In this document: piece by piece, positions 23,094 through 36,435 of the stretch
Position numbering within the stretch: position 1 is the first letter of the stretch
Layout: each line of letters begins with the position of its first letter
Origin: Pyrrhosoma nymphula
Taxonomy: Eukaryota > Arthropoda > Insecta > Odonata > Coenagrionidae
Assembly: GCA_963573305.1 (NCBI GenBank)
Contig: OY754336.1
Coordinates: 806,001-870,000 of the forward strand
DNA: 64,000 nt
Direction: 5' to 3'
Notes under the pieces: generated by a model
Database searches by the model: none
Told to the model about the DNA's origin: nothing
What the model saw: the letters and a program-made list of their open reading frames with translations, nothing else
Program-made: the position numbers and the translations under genes

Positions 23094-26000
23094 GCTCTTA
23101 TGACAGCAGATTTGTGCATAGAGGCTCCTTTAAAAACTACATAGTCAAAGCAAGAAAAATAGCATGAATTTGTGAGCATGTAATCCCGGAAAATACACTA
23201 TTCCAAGTTCTAAATCTAAGCATTTGGACCCGCAATTTCCAATCATTCACAAGCCATAAAAACATTCATGGAATAAAAACTTCTTTTGAAAATCGATTAC
23301 CAGAAAGATCCGAAATGTATAGCCAAACCACGGGCTGTTCTCCTGCAGGCTGTCTTTAATGTGCCACAGCGTCTGGTAATTTTGGACTCTCAAATATGAC
23401 AAGGACAGGAACCCAATCTACGTTCTGATAAAAATTAGAACGAAAAATGTATAGAGCACGGGCATTACCATACACAAGACTTGATTGATGATGCCCTTCT
23501 ATGAGCTTTACGTTCAGGACGTTCATGTAAAAAGCCTTTTACATAGAGGAAGCAAGTTGGTAGTGAATGACAATGATAATTCGTGACTTCGATGCTCTTA
23601 GATAAGGTTGTGGGCATGAGCAATAATCCCAGATCAAGAATGAGAGCTAAGTGAGCGCCTTAGCCAAGTAAGCGACCGGAGCAGCGGAAATGCAATTTGC
23701 ATCGTTAAGTGGTCAATTAGAGCATGGAAAGACGACTGGAAGGCGGGTTTTCCGAGTCGAATTATCCTATGATTAATGAAATACATCGATTTTCCGATGG
23801 TTTAATGGCCTAGCCACTGATACAGACAACTCCCTAAGGCTTTCCCACTCGGAAACAAGGCCATGTATGTGTGTTCACATGCATAGGAAAGGGTTCGGAA
23901 ATAATTCCGCACGCCACTCGCGAGGGACGGCCGGAGAATGAACTTCGAAAACATTCTGTCTACTCCGATAGTCATTTTATAGCGCTGAGAGTGAGGCGTC
24001 TGCGAAGAAGTCCCGCCATCAATCTTCATGCAGCTGATTGTGTGTGATTAATGGTGCGCCACACAGGGAGGATATTTCAACTATTTTCGGAGAGTGTACC
24101 CCATGTGACCCCCAACAGAATCAAGTGACCACACTGCTCCGGTGAAAGATGTACACCAAAATGTGCTGAAAATTTGAAGGAAATTACTCGTTTCATTCAA
24201 ATAAATTCCGCAAAGTTGGAGATGAGAATTGCCTTAACAAATCTAGGGAGTTAATTTACTTTTAAATTTAAAAAATTAATTGACTTACTTCTAACGATAA
24301 ACTTGTGGTAACGAATGTGGATTATTCTCAGCAACATCCACTGAGTTTCACCAGATTGAACAGATGTGACGATAAATCGGAAAATAATTCGACTGATGCA
24401 TGCCATAGGATGCTGCAAATATTTGTAGAGTCATTAAAAATTATTACAGTAGAATGGTACTTTGGCAAGCGGTAGGACCAATTAACGATGTCCTGATAAT
24501 GTCACACTTTGCGTCAGAATGACACAACAATATCCCCTGAAGTATGAATTACATCATTGCGAACAAAAAACCATTAAAAAATAACTAGCCATTGGTATCA
24601 GTCTACAAACATCGCGTTAAAAATGCAACTACCACGTCTAATAATTTATTCAAGCTGAAATTAAAACGAAAAGAAATAAGATCGTAAAATTAAAACGAAA
24701 AAAACAAGTACTTCTCATTGGCGTATCATCTCCCACCTCGTTGAGCACAGAATTACACCGGCCGACAGCCGGAAGAATGTAAAGATACAGCCGGCGCCAC
24801 ACTGAAATTATCGAGCAAGCTAGAAGCCCCGCTCTCGAGATGGAGCAGTTCACCTGTAGATGGCGAGCAAAGCGGGAAGAATTGGTGTTTACATGCACGC
24901 TGCCGAGAGCGCGCGCCACTAGCGCTCAAATAACCAACTACTTGGCGAGCCAGGAGCTCCCTCCGAAGCGCGGGAGATGGAAAGTTAAAGCTCCTCGACA
25001 CCGTCGCTGTTGGGGTAGAACATACTTCAACGAGAAATCTTCGTTATTAGCCGTAAATTTATAAATACACTAATAAGTTATAAATATTCTTTATACTTCA
25101 TGCATTTAATAGAGCGGAATGAATAAAAAAAGCTACTTGAGATTGCTATCCATTGTCAATATACGCCAGTGATGCTATTTTTGTTATATTTCTGCACAAA
25201 ATTATTGAATTTTTCCTGAATTTTCTGGCGGTTCAGTCAATACACAGAGTTTCTCACTGATTTATCAATTGAAAATACACCTTGTCATGTCAATGAACGA
25301 TTTTACCAAAAATCAAACGAAAGATGCGGCATTGGAAAACAAAAAGGCTGGCGATAGTAACTAATTATATCCACGCCAACTTTTGGAGAAAAAAATGACA
25401 TTTAATACGCTCATCCAAAAAGATAATATCCCACGGATAATTTCATGAGGCTTGTATTATATTCTCAGGAAATTATGCTGATACAAACATGAAAAACAAC
25501 GATTTCACCGAACCATACATAGCAAGTTAAAGGTCAGGAAAATACTACACCGAGGAGAAATCCTCAAAATTCGAAAAGAACCGCCAATATTCGACGACTA
25601 CTTCACATTTTTTCAGAAACAGTTGAAAGAGCTGAAATAGGGGAGAACGTTGGTTAATAGCGGAAGTGGAAGGGACAGGATAGGGATTTTGTAGAACATA
25701 AGGAGAGGCGGAAAATAAGAGGAACATGACAGACTTGATGTCACACAAATAATTAATAAGAAAGTGACAAGAAGACCTCAAGCATAGGAAGTTAATAATA
25801 ATCAATCCAATCAGCAGGAAAAAACCACATGATAATGAAGGACGACGATATCTTGGCCAACATTATCACAAGCACATGGCACTTGACCAGGAGAGAGCAA
25901 TTCGCTTTATTTGATCGAAAGTGTCATTATGTTGAAATGCACTTCGAAACAGACTCATTTTAAAGATATAAACCTCTCGGTAGTGCTACGGTCTTTCATC

Positions 26001-27127
26001 TTAAATTTTAAGGTCCAGCCGCGAATGAACACGTACAAAGCCCGATTCAAATGATGATGCACAGTAATGAAAATCACAAACTCTTTTCGCAACCATAAAG
26101 AGAAACGTACCGATAAGCCCAACTCCGGAAGGCAAAAGAAATCATGCAGTATCGATATTGAAGACGACTCACATGTCATACACAAAATTGGCTATTGGTG
26201 GTGCCATAGTAAGGCGAGCGAGTCAGGGGCGCGAGCCCAGAGCACGAGGATGCAGCCATGCATTAATGAGCGCACGCGAGTGAGTTCTTCGAGGAAGCCG
26301 GACAAGATGCTCGCACTCCCTGATCTGATCTGCTGATCCCAAGCCGACGGACCCTGCATAGCGTGCATAAGCGGATTATTGCAGACGAGGAAGGAAAAAA
26401 AGGGACGGGAGAGGTAGGAATGAGGGACGAGGATTTGAACACAGGGTTTTGCGAGGGAGGCACGGGATTCCGGATCATCTGACCCCTTCATGGCATACCG
26501 TGGATTACATTTGCACTAACTCCTAAATCTAGTCCTCCCCTCCCCCCCCACCTACCTTCCCCCAGCTGCCCCCTCCCGCACCCTCAATTCTCCCCCACCC
26601 CCCAGACAGATTGCCTCTCACTTCACACAGGCGTTTTTTGCTCTCAAGTTACGGAATTTTATTTTTAATACGGGAGCGTGAAATGTGACATTTTCTGTGT
26701 TCCTCGCTCAATGTGCTCCATCAGAGCTTTTTAAAATCCAATGTATTTTTAACGCACTTGACGCTACCCGTCAACAGGAATATGAAGCTTTCTCTCATTA
26801 ATCACTACGACTGCGGGAAAAAGAGAAATTTAAACGGGAATGGAGAGAATGACTAACATTTCTTTAAATTTGAATGCATGAACTACTCCAGCCGTCATCA
26901 CAAATATTCCGAGGCTTAATAAGCTACCACAACATCTGACAGAAACCTAATCCACACTAATGTTTGTTCACCACTGTTACTCCCCCATTAAAATTCATCA
27001 AATTACGAAGATTATAAAAAAAACGCTATCGATAGCGTAAGAGGAGAGCCAGGCATGTCTCGAAATAGAGTGACAAATTTCTCCCACATCAATTTATGCA
27101 CAAAAAAGTACGTTTATATTACCCACG
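23094..27127. other. Region without recognised gene
   Basis: Mostly AT-rich sequence. A GC-richer island lies near 24740-25020, and a C-rich tract at 26520-26620. Short open frames show no known motif. Nothing could be assigned. Confidence 0.5.
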
Positions 27128-27297
27128 CAGTGCCGGAACACTTGGGGTCCTGTAGGCCGTACGACCAACGGGACCCACGTTAATAAACAAATCGCAAGAG
27201 AAGAAGGGTGGGAAATTCTCGGGGCTTCTCCGGGGCCCTCAAAGCCTCGGGGCCCATAGGCAACTGCCTAATTTGCGTAATTGGTAATCCGGCACTG
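27128..27297. mobile_element. CAGTG-type hAT-like MITE, copy 1
   Basis: 170 bp with perfect 10-bp inverted ends, CAGTGCCGGA and TCCGGCACTG. The body includes GGCAACTGCC and is the reverse complement of the element at 37835-38010. No clear duplication flanks this copy, but the other copy has an 8-bp one, which suggests hAT. Confidence 0.7.
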
Positions 27298-30200
27298 TTA
27301 TTCCACGAGATATGCTTTTAAATATCCCTATATAAAACAACCACAGTGAATATCCAGCCAACTATAGCTGCGAGATCAGTTGGAGATAATGACATTGGTT
27401 AGAATTTTAGCATTTCGATCACATGCAATGCATATATTTAAGCCCAGGGGTTGGTGTAATGGTATCAATATCCAATTCCCAAATAGATAGATGGATAGAT
27501 AAACGTCTTTATTGGGGCGAGATAGAGACTTTAAACGTCCCTTCTTCCATCAAACCCCTTAATAGGCCGCCGCCGTGCCAAGCAGAGGTCGAGTTTAATT
27601 GGGACACCGAAGACGCCGAGGTGTCTTCCGCTGAGTCAACTGTCAACACCGGGGGTCCATCTCCGCCAACTCGCAACCTGCGTGTTTGTCTGAATGAACA
27701 GCTCATTCGCAAAAACTGCGGTACCAATGGTCTTGAATGTGGGTACTCCCCATTATGGCGAAATAATCATGTCTCGAAAATATTAACTGCAATTTAAATA
27801 CCAAGAAAATGCCAATTGTAATATAATTGCAATTATAGCATAAATTATTCCTAATACTCCAAAGTCAACGGCTTGTAACACTGCTCGTTTAATTTCCTTT
27901 CCTGTTGTTGATGATTTTTATCAAAGAATAGTTCTAGAGGAATTAATGATGAAGGATGGAATATACTTAAGGGTATACAGGGTATAGTTTTTACAGCTAT
28001 TATAGGGGGTAGATTACTTTCTTGATTTTTTTTCTTATACTTCTATAATTTTTTTACCTTTCAGCATAAATATTTTGGTATCACCCCTGTGATCTCGATT
28101 TGCGCATGAAAGAAAGAAGTATTTAAAATTATACCTACTAATTTCTAACTCCTCTATTTTACCTTGTCCAATGAGGCTACGGACAGACAAGGCAGTTCTA
28201 GAATTACACTCAGCCCTAATGTACCTTCAAAGCTTTCATAATTGTAATTATTTATTAATCTTTTCTTGTTCTCTTTGCACTATCTCACAAATATTGACAG
28301 ATCTTTGAACTTTATCTAATAATATTATCATTTTTCCTCCGTAGTGGCCTAAATACGTCCCTAAACACGACACGGATAATATTATTTAAACCCTGTGCTA
28401 TATATCTAGAGCTAATAGGAGTGACTAAATAAGAGGGATACACCGCCGAGCTGAAAGGTAAAAACATTCCTTCTTTCCTCGTACCTTTAGTGATTACAAG
28501 ATAAACAGTGCGACATTATCTTGAGACACATCGTTTTCACACAATTCGACTCTGTTCTCTCCGCTCTCCTGCTGCCTACTCTCCCCCGCCTTTCCATGAC
28601 TGGTGTCTCAACACCCACTGCCACGCGCCTCTGCAGCGGCTCGCAGGGTAGTATGTAGACGTAGAAAAACTTACTGCATAATCTAAGCGCGGCCTTACCA
28701 ATGTAAAACAGCATTTTTCTCAGACCTGAAGGAGGTCAAACTCGACACGTTACAGCAGTCAGACAACGAGAAAAAGCACCCCTGCAACATTATTATTACA
28801 GTAACTAGTTGCGTGGGCCTATAAATCCAGAGATGGAATTATTTTTTCTGCAGAAAAGCGGCGGATGACGAGGGCGAGAACAGTGTCTAGCCGTTCCTGG
28901 ATTGTTCCATTTTCCATCCGGGACGCCAACGCCACTTTTCCCCCGGCACTTTCAAAATACCTCCCCCGGCGCCTTTACCCAAAGAGGCGCCCCCACATTA
29001 CTCACCCAATCACTCACAACACCTCCAACCGGCCACCCGTTCAGCCCCACCCCCAACCACCACCACAAAACCCCCAAGTTCCACGCCTCTCCCTCTCACC
29101 CACCCACAACGTTTCACCTCTTCCCTAATTTTGCCCCTTTTACCGCCAACCCTCACACGGCATCGCTTTAATGCCTTCCCTCCCCCCGCCCCATGCCCTC
29201 CCCCCCCCTATCCAGAGAGAGAGAGAGAGAAACAAGCAAAAGCGGGGGGTGGGAGGTCATTTCCGGATGACAGTCCAATTTCTGAGCCGGCAATCTCAAG
29301 GAGACGGGGGCGACGGAGGACGGTGGGGGAAGGTGTCCTCAAGGGGGGGGTATAGTGTGTGGGCGGGGGGGGGGGTGCGAGGCCCAGTGAGGGCCCTGGG
29401 GCTGCCCCGCTGCGGAGGACGATCGGAAGAGGGAGAGGAGACGGGAAGAGCCTGACAAGGAAGGGAAAGACGAAGATGGAAGGGAGATAGGTGAGGGGGG
29501 AGAGAGAGGAGTAGGGATGCTGCGAGGAGCTGCGACCGAGATCGAAAAAGGCCGGGCGCGATATATCTAATGGATAAAAGAGGGAAGAGAATCAACAAGC
29601 GAAGTAATGCCTCGTTCCAACTACCGACATAGGCCACTTAACCTTAACAAATTCTAACCGTTTACAATTATGATACATATTGAAACAGTTAAAATTGGTC
29701 TTTCCAAATGTAAATTTATGAAAATACTGTAAAACTTTAAAAAGATTAATGAAGAGGGGTAAACAAATTTGTATATACCCTCATAAATAAAGAAACTTTC
29801 TAATTGCTACCAACATAGGCGCACACACATACATCGACGTAATATTACAAAATAAAAACACTCGTTACTTAAATATGAAGAAAAAGGATTGAAAATAATG
29901 GCATATAAAAAGTTGGTTGTTTTTGATAGTTAAAAAAGTGTTGACGTGTTGCTATGCGCGTGATGAGTGGGGACCCACCGCTTTTATGAAGGATATTGCA
30001 ATAAAAACGATATGCAGAGTGATATGAAGAGTGCTCTCGACTTCGTTCTCAACAAAACACAAACAATGAAATGACAGTACTGCGGCCAACAAGGGTTTCG
30101 GGCAGCTCAATACTCTCGGAGCCTAACTTAGGATTTCTCTGAGGAAGTCAAAAATGGAAATATCCTTTCCTTCCGAATCACAAGTACACTAGCTTGGTAA

Positions 30201-31400
30201 AGGGCGGGCACTCCATTTCCGAAGTGGCGAAGGAAGGAAGGTTTCAACCAAGGAACGCCAGAGATACCCAACAGAGATGGTCTACGGTTAAAATGAGCTA
30301 ACTGCGAGAATGAGAATTAAACCAGTCGGACTAGCTTTCGAAGGCGCCGTTGAGCTACATGAGAGACTGATGACTCATTGATTACCTCAGTAATGAATTA
30401 TCCTCTTATGGTCAGTGGCAAACTCGCTTTTCATATGCTTTTTCTTTACCGATACATGGATGTTATCTAAATAAATCATAATACAATAGTGTTTTATGTA
30501 TTCATGACGGTTTCAATGTTTTTTTTTAAATTGGATGCTAGAAGTGGATGAAATAACAATTAATTTTCATTATATATATATATATGACTTGAGACTTTTT
30601 TTTATATGTTTACATGCATACTGCCATCGGGTATATAGGCACTTGTCTATTAGTCAGTTTATCGTCAAAATGTATCCCTTGTCAAGAAACAAACAACAGC
30701 CTGTTACACACGCGCCATGGTTTGTAAATATTTAGAACACAGAGCAAAATTACTCATACACAGGCGTACAGGCCCTCTGCTCATTTACGTGGCGTTTCAC
30801 AGTTTTACTTTCCAGTGCAGTAACAGGATATCAGCTGGCTGTTAGCAGAAGGCGTTCTTTCCTCGGGAATTGGTAGGACGTTGCAATAAAACAGATTAAA
30901 CTTTACAGTAACTTGCCCCCTTACTCCATAAAACGTCAAACCGTCGACATATTCCCCATTCTCCGCACATTACCTTCCCTGATCGCTTTTGTCACTCTAA
31001 AAATATACTGCCGCTTCTAAGAACGAAACCGGGCTCGACTCTAAAATAATGTGCTCAAAAGTCGGGAGCACTCCCTTGAAGAATTGTTCCTATTCGACTG
31101 AGTTAGACTTGCATGATACGAAGGACCGTACCCTATAATAATTCTCACAGTCATCAGAGACGCCCTACACCAGCAAACATATTTAGAGCTTTGAGAACCG
31201 CTTGTGACGCAATATTTTATCAAGCGACAGTACCTAAAAAAGGCAATATTTCACTTCAAACTTCTTTTTACTTCATTCTTGTAATTCTTATTGCGTGCGT
31301 CGGGTAGCACTGATTGTGAGACAAATAAATTTAACGGTGCATTAAAAATTTGCCTCTCTAATATAGCGGAGTTTCAATTTGCGGCAGACGTTAGACACCG
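27298..31400. other. Region without recognised gene
   Basis: AT-rich except for 28540-29620. Within that, 28900-29210 is C-rich on the + strand and 29210-29610 is purine-rich with long G runs and a GA repeat. A short tRNA-like fragment lies near 30296-30360 on the minus strand. A TA repeat lies near 30571-30586. No gene supported. Confidence 0.5.
30296..30360 (-). repeat. Possible tRNA-derived fragment
   Basis: On the minus strand, GTAGCTCAACGGCGCC looks like a tRNA D-arm region and GGTTTAATTCT like a B box. The fold is incomplete. Confidence 0.3.
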
Positions 31401-31404
31401 GTTA

Positions 31405-31690
31405 TTTATTATTATTATTATACACAAATCGTTACAAGTTGGCTACTTGCCAGGTGGTAACAGTGAAAGAATGAAAGTACATCACTAAATCAGTCATCGA
31501 AAATTTAAAAATAAACATTGAAATTAGTTTTCCAAAATAAATTTTTTGCACCTATTCTTAAAAATCTTTAAGTTTCTAGGAAAGGGCTGAAACAGTTCTG
31601 CAGGGAGTCTATTCCAATCATCAATCGTCCTGTTTAGATATGAAAACTTTTTTACTATCTGTCATTAAGGACCTGCTAAAAATCAGATAA
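31405..31690 (-). mobile_element. Non-LTR retrotransposon 3' end fragment
   Basis: On the minus strand, a frame near 31660-31510 reads like the C-terminus of a LINE reverse-transcriptase protein: RTIDDWNRLPAELF, then RNLKIFKNRCKKFIL. This corresponds to the usual WN-LP...SL--FK--L ending. Downstream the minus strand runs into a short untranslated stretch and an ATA/AAT microsatellite (31408-31425), as in LINE 3' ends. The rest of the element is missing (5' truncation). It is a dead fragment. Confidence 0.65.
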
Positions 31691-31979
31691 GGCAAAAAAG
31701 GAGATTGCATAGCGTTTGCTGATTAATAAACAGCCAGTAATTTTAAAGACATTTTCAAAATCCCAAAAAAAAAATTGGATGCGGTATGACTTAATTTTTT
31801 CGTTTCATAAAAGCTAAGATTTTCTTTGCTAATCCTGGAGATATACGATGTTACCTCACGGATTTGCGACCCTGACTCAAGAAGTAGTGCGACCCCACGT
31901 CGATTAAGCTGCGTTTGGCACGTGCGACGGCGGTGTGAATGAGGCACGACACATTCCTTAAAACCAAAGAGACTGACAC

Positions 31980-32200
31980 AGTTTCAGAACGAGGTGCCGC
32001 GAGCACGCGAAGGCACTCCACAGCCTCCCGAGTGGAGAGGAGAAGAGAGGAGAGGAGGGATGAGGGAGAGAAGGGGCGAGGGAGAATGTACCACGAGATG
32101 TAGACGAGGGGGGGAGGACTGAGGAGACGGACAAGTATCCTTGCCACGCAAAAAGACGAACATTTACAAAGCGCGAGGGGACTCAACGGCCCGAGACAAG
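31980..32200. other. Purine-rich block
   Basis: The + strand is dominated by GAGGAGA-type runs between 32030 and 32130. No gene. It is one of several such blocks in the window. Confidence 0.6.
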
Positions 32201-32537
32201 ATTCTTATGAGACGGTAATGGACGAAAATATCACGTGCCGTCCTGCTCTAAGAGTCTTTCTGAAGAGAAGAGTATGTCCCATAATTAAAATCTTGAAGTG
32301 TACATACACTGGCCATCGAGGCATTTATGGCCAATCTTCAGTTTAAGGTAGTTCCGTCGTAAAAGGACATAAATGTCATTTCATTCATGTTCTGGATACT
32401 TAAAAAAAACAAGTCCACTATCTGATATAAAAAACAAAATGTTTCCTTTCCACGGTATCTTTCTCGCAAATTGGACTTGAAATTACAAGATGTTAAGTGG
32501 GAGAAACACAGGGAAATATAGTATTTTTATATCTAAT

Positions 32538-33388
32538 ACTAGCTGTGCGCGGCACGCGTTGCAATGCTTCTTTTTCTTTCTAAGAATGCACACATATACA
32601 AAGCAGACACATTTACATGTAAAATATAAATGAAAGGCAATGATTTTTATGTATTAAATTAAAGATTAAAACACTTATTCAAGTACTTCGGAATATACAA
32701 TATATTTGGTCTTACCGCCATCTGCGAAAGCAAATACATTTTTCGGATGTCCCACTCGTGAGCACGCAACATATTACTGGCCGTGTGAAAAGCAAGGATT
32801 TGCCAGATTTAATCCACACACTTGAATCGTTTTATCTTGTTGATGGTCATTGAAAAGGAAAGGCGAACGGGGAACTGTATTCGTTTGGCTACAAATATCA
32901 AATTAGCCACTGCACCTGGCCTTTAAACGCTGCAGGCGTGAATATCCATTCATGAAATCGCTATGAAATGGATATTAACGCCTGGTTGCCAAGGAAATTT
33001 CTATCGTTGAAAAGGAAGAAAAATTGATAAATTTAGAGATAAAAACGCAATACTTGGACAATAAAGAAGCATATAAGAGAATTGAATGAAAGAATTAAAT
33101 ACTGCGTTCTTTTATGCGTTCTATGATAAAAATGTCTATAAATATCTCGAGTGCAAGCATTTTAAAAAATCAAATAAAGAACCACCTGACCGAATTCAAT
33201 GCTTTTCTTATGGGAGTAAATGTTAACGACGTTAGGGTAAAAACAACCCCAAAATTTGCAATTTTAATAATTAGGAAACCTTCGTCTACTCAAATTCAAC
33301 GTTGTGTCAAAATTTCAAGTCAATCGACCGACTACTTTTCGAGTTTTGCGAGCACAAACAATCGCAGGCTGAATTTTTATATATAAAG
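32538..33388 (-). mobile_element. Helitron-type element, copy C
   Basis: Read on the minus strand, the 5' end is TATATATAAAAATTC at about 33388, followed by a TCGATTGACTTGAAATTTTG-like block. The 3' end is GCACAGCTAGT at 32538, preceded by a small GTGC-CGC-GCAC hairpin, fitting the CTRR end rule. It abuts copy D head-to-tail. It holds only the last bases of a helicase gene, so it is non-autonomous. Confidence 0.65.
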
Positions 33389-35090
33389 ACTAGCTCCGCC
33401 CGGCATGCGTTGCATTGCCTTTTTATTTCTAGATAGGCACACATATATAAAGCAGACAAATTTACATGTTCAAAATAAATTAAAGAAAATGTTTTTTTTT
33501 GTATTAAAATAGAGTAAAAAATATTATTCCCGTGCTTTCGGATTAATAATAATTTTGGTCTTACCGCCATCTGCCAAAACAAATAAATTTTTCGGCTGTC
33601 CCACTCATGAGCATGCAACATATAATTGGCCGTGTGAAAAGCATGGGTTTTCCAGATTCATTCCACACACTTGAAGCGATTGACCTTGTGCCTTGTTGAA
33701 TGTCGTTAAGAATGCAAGGCGAACGGAGAACTGTAGTCGTTTAAAATCAAATGGCATGTTGGTGGGAATGATGGGAATACGTGGAATAAGCACATCTTCA
33801 CTTTTTCACTTGCCATTCAGAATTGTCGCTTCTATGACGTTTGGCATCAGTTGTTTGACAGTGGTTCTATCACACAATCGTGGTGCATTAATGTTGTGCA
33901 AGCGAATTATTGGTGCGCCAAGTTTGAGTGACAATTTTTGCGGTGGTACACCAGAAAGATCGAACGAATTTAAAAAACTCAATTGGATAATAAAAAATCT
34001 CTTCCGCATTCATGACGCTGTCAATCGATTTGTAGGAGACAGACTCGCCCGAAATTTGTTCGTGGATGACGTAATTGATTGTATTGAGGTCGGTGTTATT
34101 TGCTGCCAAAATAGCACGTTCGCAAAGCCATTGGTGATTTTTGTAATTGGTGACAATTTGTGGAAAAACTTTACGAATCATATGTTCTATCGATGGAACA
34201 ATGATACCAAAGTTTAATGCAAATGAAATTTATAGTGTGTCGGCATAAACTGGTAATTTTCTATTACCAATGTCCAAGAGCTGTTTTGAAAATATGGTTG
34301 ACACATAGCGTTGCATATTTACGCGCATATTGGTCGTAAACATGAGTTTCTGCACATCTCCAAAGATGCGACGCTTTGAAGCAAGCGTTGAGTTCATCAG
34401 CTCGTGTTGAATTTGGTATTACTGGTCATTCCCACACGTGAGCATGCAACATATGATTGACCACGTGAAAAGCAAGGATTTTCCAAATTTTATCCACACA
34501 ACTTGAAGGGATTGACCTTGTGCATAGTTGATGGTCATTGAGAAGGCAATGCGAACGGGGAACTGTAGTCGTTTGACTACAACTATCAAATTAGTTACTG
34601 AACCTGGCCTTTAAATGCTGCAGATATGTGAATAGCCATTCATTCTGAAATCGCTATTAAATGGATATTCAAGCCTGGTTGCCAAGGATACTTTGTATTG
34701 TTGAAATGGAATAAAAATTAATGAATTTCGAGATGAAAAGACAATAATTGGACAAAAACGAAGTGTGTAAGAAATTTGAAAGAAATAATTAAATACTGCA
34801 TTCTTGTATGCGGTCTATGATATACATTTTTATCCAATATCTTGAGTGCAAGTAATTTAAAAAAGCAATTAAAGAAAAACCTCCACCGTATTCAATGCTT
34901 TTCTTATGGGAGTAAATGGAATCAGTATTGGGGTAAAAACAACCCGAATAATTGCCATTTTTATTATTCAGAAACGTTCATGGGCACGCGCACAACAACT
35001 CACCAAAGTTACATCGCAATCGGATGCATGTATGTATTGGAGTGCATAAAACACGAACAAAACAAACATTCTCTTTTTTATATATAAGAT
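33389..35090 (-). mobile_element. Helitron-type element with helicase remnant, copy D
   Basis: Same ends as copy C (GGCGGAGCTAGT at 33389 on the minus strand; TATATAAAAAA at about 35085). Its inner part near 34436-35087 resembles copy C, while 33550-34190 holds helicase-coding sequence. One segment (the CACGGCC...CACTCATGAGCATGCAAC region) occurs twice, near 33588-33720 and 34425-34575. This suggests the copy is a fusion of two Helitron ends. Confidence 0.65.
33540..34190 (-). pseudogene. Helitron PIF1-type helicase C-terminal remnant
   Basis: On the minus strand, 34181-33888 reads FPQIVTNYKNHQWLCERAIL followed by SYKSIDSVMNAEE, matching the late helicase motifs of Helitron RepHel proteins (the N--WL-ERAIL block and the Y-S-D block). 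Segment 34009-33806 continues with LKLGAPIIRLHNINAPRLCD, and 33793-33605 with KRLQFSVRLAFLTTFNKAQ, the final motif of PIF1/RecD-like helicases (T-NKAQGQS), then FSHGQLYVACS. The pieces are in three frames, so at least two frameshifts break the gene. The Walker A and B regions and the Rep nuclease are absent. An intact protein would unwind and transfer one DNA strand in rolling-circle transposition. Confidence 0.85.
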
Positions 35091-36065
35091 AAGATATTTA
35101 TCCATTGTCAAGGAAATATGTCTGTAAGAACCGAAAACTCCGGGGAAATTGATTAAAAATAAAACATATGCGCCTTACCACCGTATTTTTTGAGTTACTA
35201 GCTAATAACTGCGATGATTGGAGTTAAAATTTGGCAATTCAATAGAAATGTCACTGCAGTCGGCGTCTATAGCTTTAAAAAAAGTGTGTTCATTTAAAAC
35301 ATATTCGTGGAATAATCTGCAAATTTTGTAGCTTCACTTTGTTTTTCAATAGCTAACGCAAGTCATCAGCGAAAGTGGCATTTTTTAAACCAAATAATTA
35401 AAGAGTAGGCATTTAGTATTTGTTTTAACTCACGCAGTCGCGGTGGAACCACCTTAAAAAAAAAGTACATTCAATTCTTAAATATGCCTGCGGAACGGCT
35501 GATGTGAATCCAACGAAGAGTTCCTAATTTATCCATTCTGCACACTTCCGCACCTTATCTGTTCATGAGTCATCCATTATAATCGTCACTGCATGACGCA
35601 AAGCACACACAAACACTATTATCAATGTAGCATAAAGCATACATGAACATGAAACTCCCACAATAATTTGTCTATTAGGTGAAGTACTTGCTCAGTAAGG
35701 TGGAAGCATTTGAAATTACCAGCGCAAATGAGAATAATGTGCACATTTTTATGTGAATTGCTATCTCCCAAATCACCCAAAAATAAATTCCGGAAAAAAA
35801 CGCGAAGCAAAAATATTCCAACACAGGTGGAGAAATGCAGAGACGGAATGATTGAGGGGGGGGAGAAAAATTAACACTTTTTTAATGTAAATTTCTCTTC
35901 ATACTGAACACTTCACGTTTACAGATACATATTTCTTTCCGTAGGGAAAAAACCACTCAGAGTTTAATGGCTAACAATAAGTACACATGTACATACAAAC
36001 TTTAGCATGTGAAGTTGAAGTAGTCGGCATGTTCACAAAAGTGAACCAATATGAAGCTTACTTGG
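35091..36065. other. Region without recognised feature
   Basis: AT-rich, no gene recognised. Confidence 0.5.
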
Positions 36066-36435
36066 AACTTCATCATCATTAGTCATACAATCCCGCGATT
36101 GGTTGACTGCAGCCTTTCATTATACCCTGTCCCCTGCTAACTCCTTCATGTCCTTCTGCTTCGTATCCCGTTTTGCTTGCCCTATTTGTCCCCTAGGTTC
36201 TCCTCGTGGGGTTTTCCCTTCCCCTATGTTCCTGACATATTCGCTGAGCCTCTAAGTGTGGGCTATCCATTGGGACCTAGACTTCCTGACAGTGCTCCAT
36301 GTGGTTTACTCCTCTCCTAGTCTTCTGCACACTTCCTTGTTTCTGGTCCTAACGGTCCATTTGATCTTCAGCATCCACCTCCTGAACTAAGTTTCGAAAG
36401 TCTCCATTCTCTTCCGTTTCCATCTCCGGGCCTTA
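36066..36435 (-). mobile_element. Non-LTR retrotransposon ORF2 tail
   Basis: On the minus strand the translation, across several stops and frameshifts, gives pieces such as RRWMLKIKWTVRTRNKEVCR, then RSQWIAHT, then EGKTPRGEPRG, then ELAGDRV and AAVNQSRDCMTNDDE. This is the C-terminal end seen in several LINE families, where a GH---R region is followed by EGK-PRGRPR and a WRA-VNQS end. The 3' end is GAT-rich. The clade is uncertain. The copy is decayed and 5' truncated. Confidence 0.75.

Noticed and set aside
27120..27305. 8-bp target duplication for the CAGTG MITE at 27128-27297
   Set aside because: The flanking bases TACCCACG and TTATTCCA do not match; only the related copy at 37835-38010 shows a convincing duplication.
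29131..29637. Proline/serine-rich and glycine/arginine-rich frames
   Set aside because: These are translations of C-rich and purine-rich tracts, with mirror frames on the other strand.
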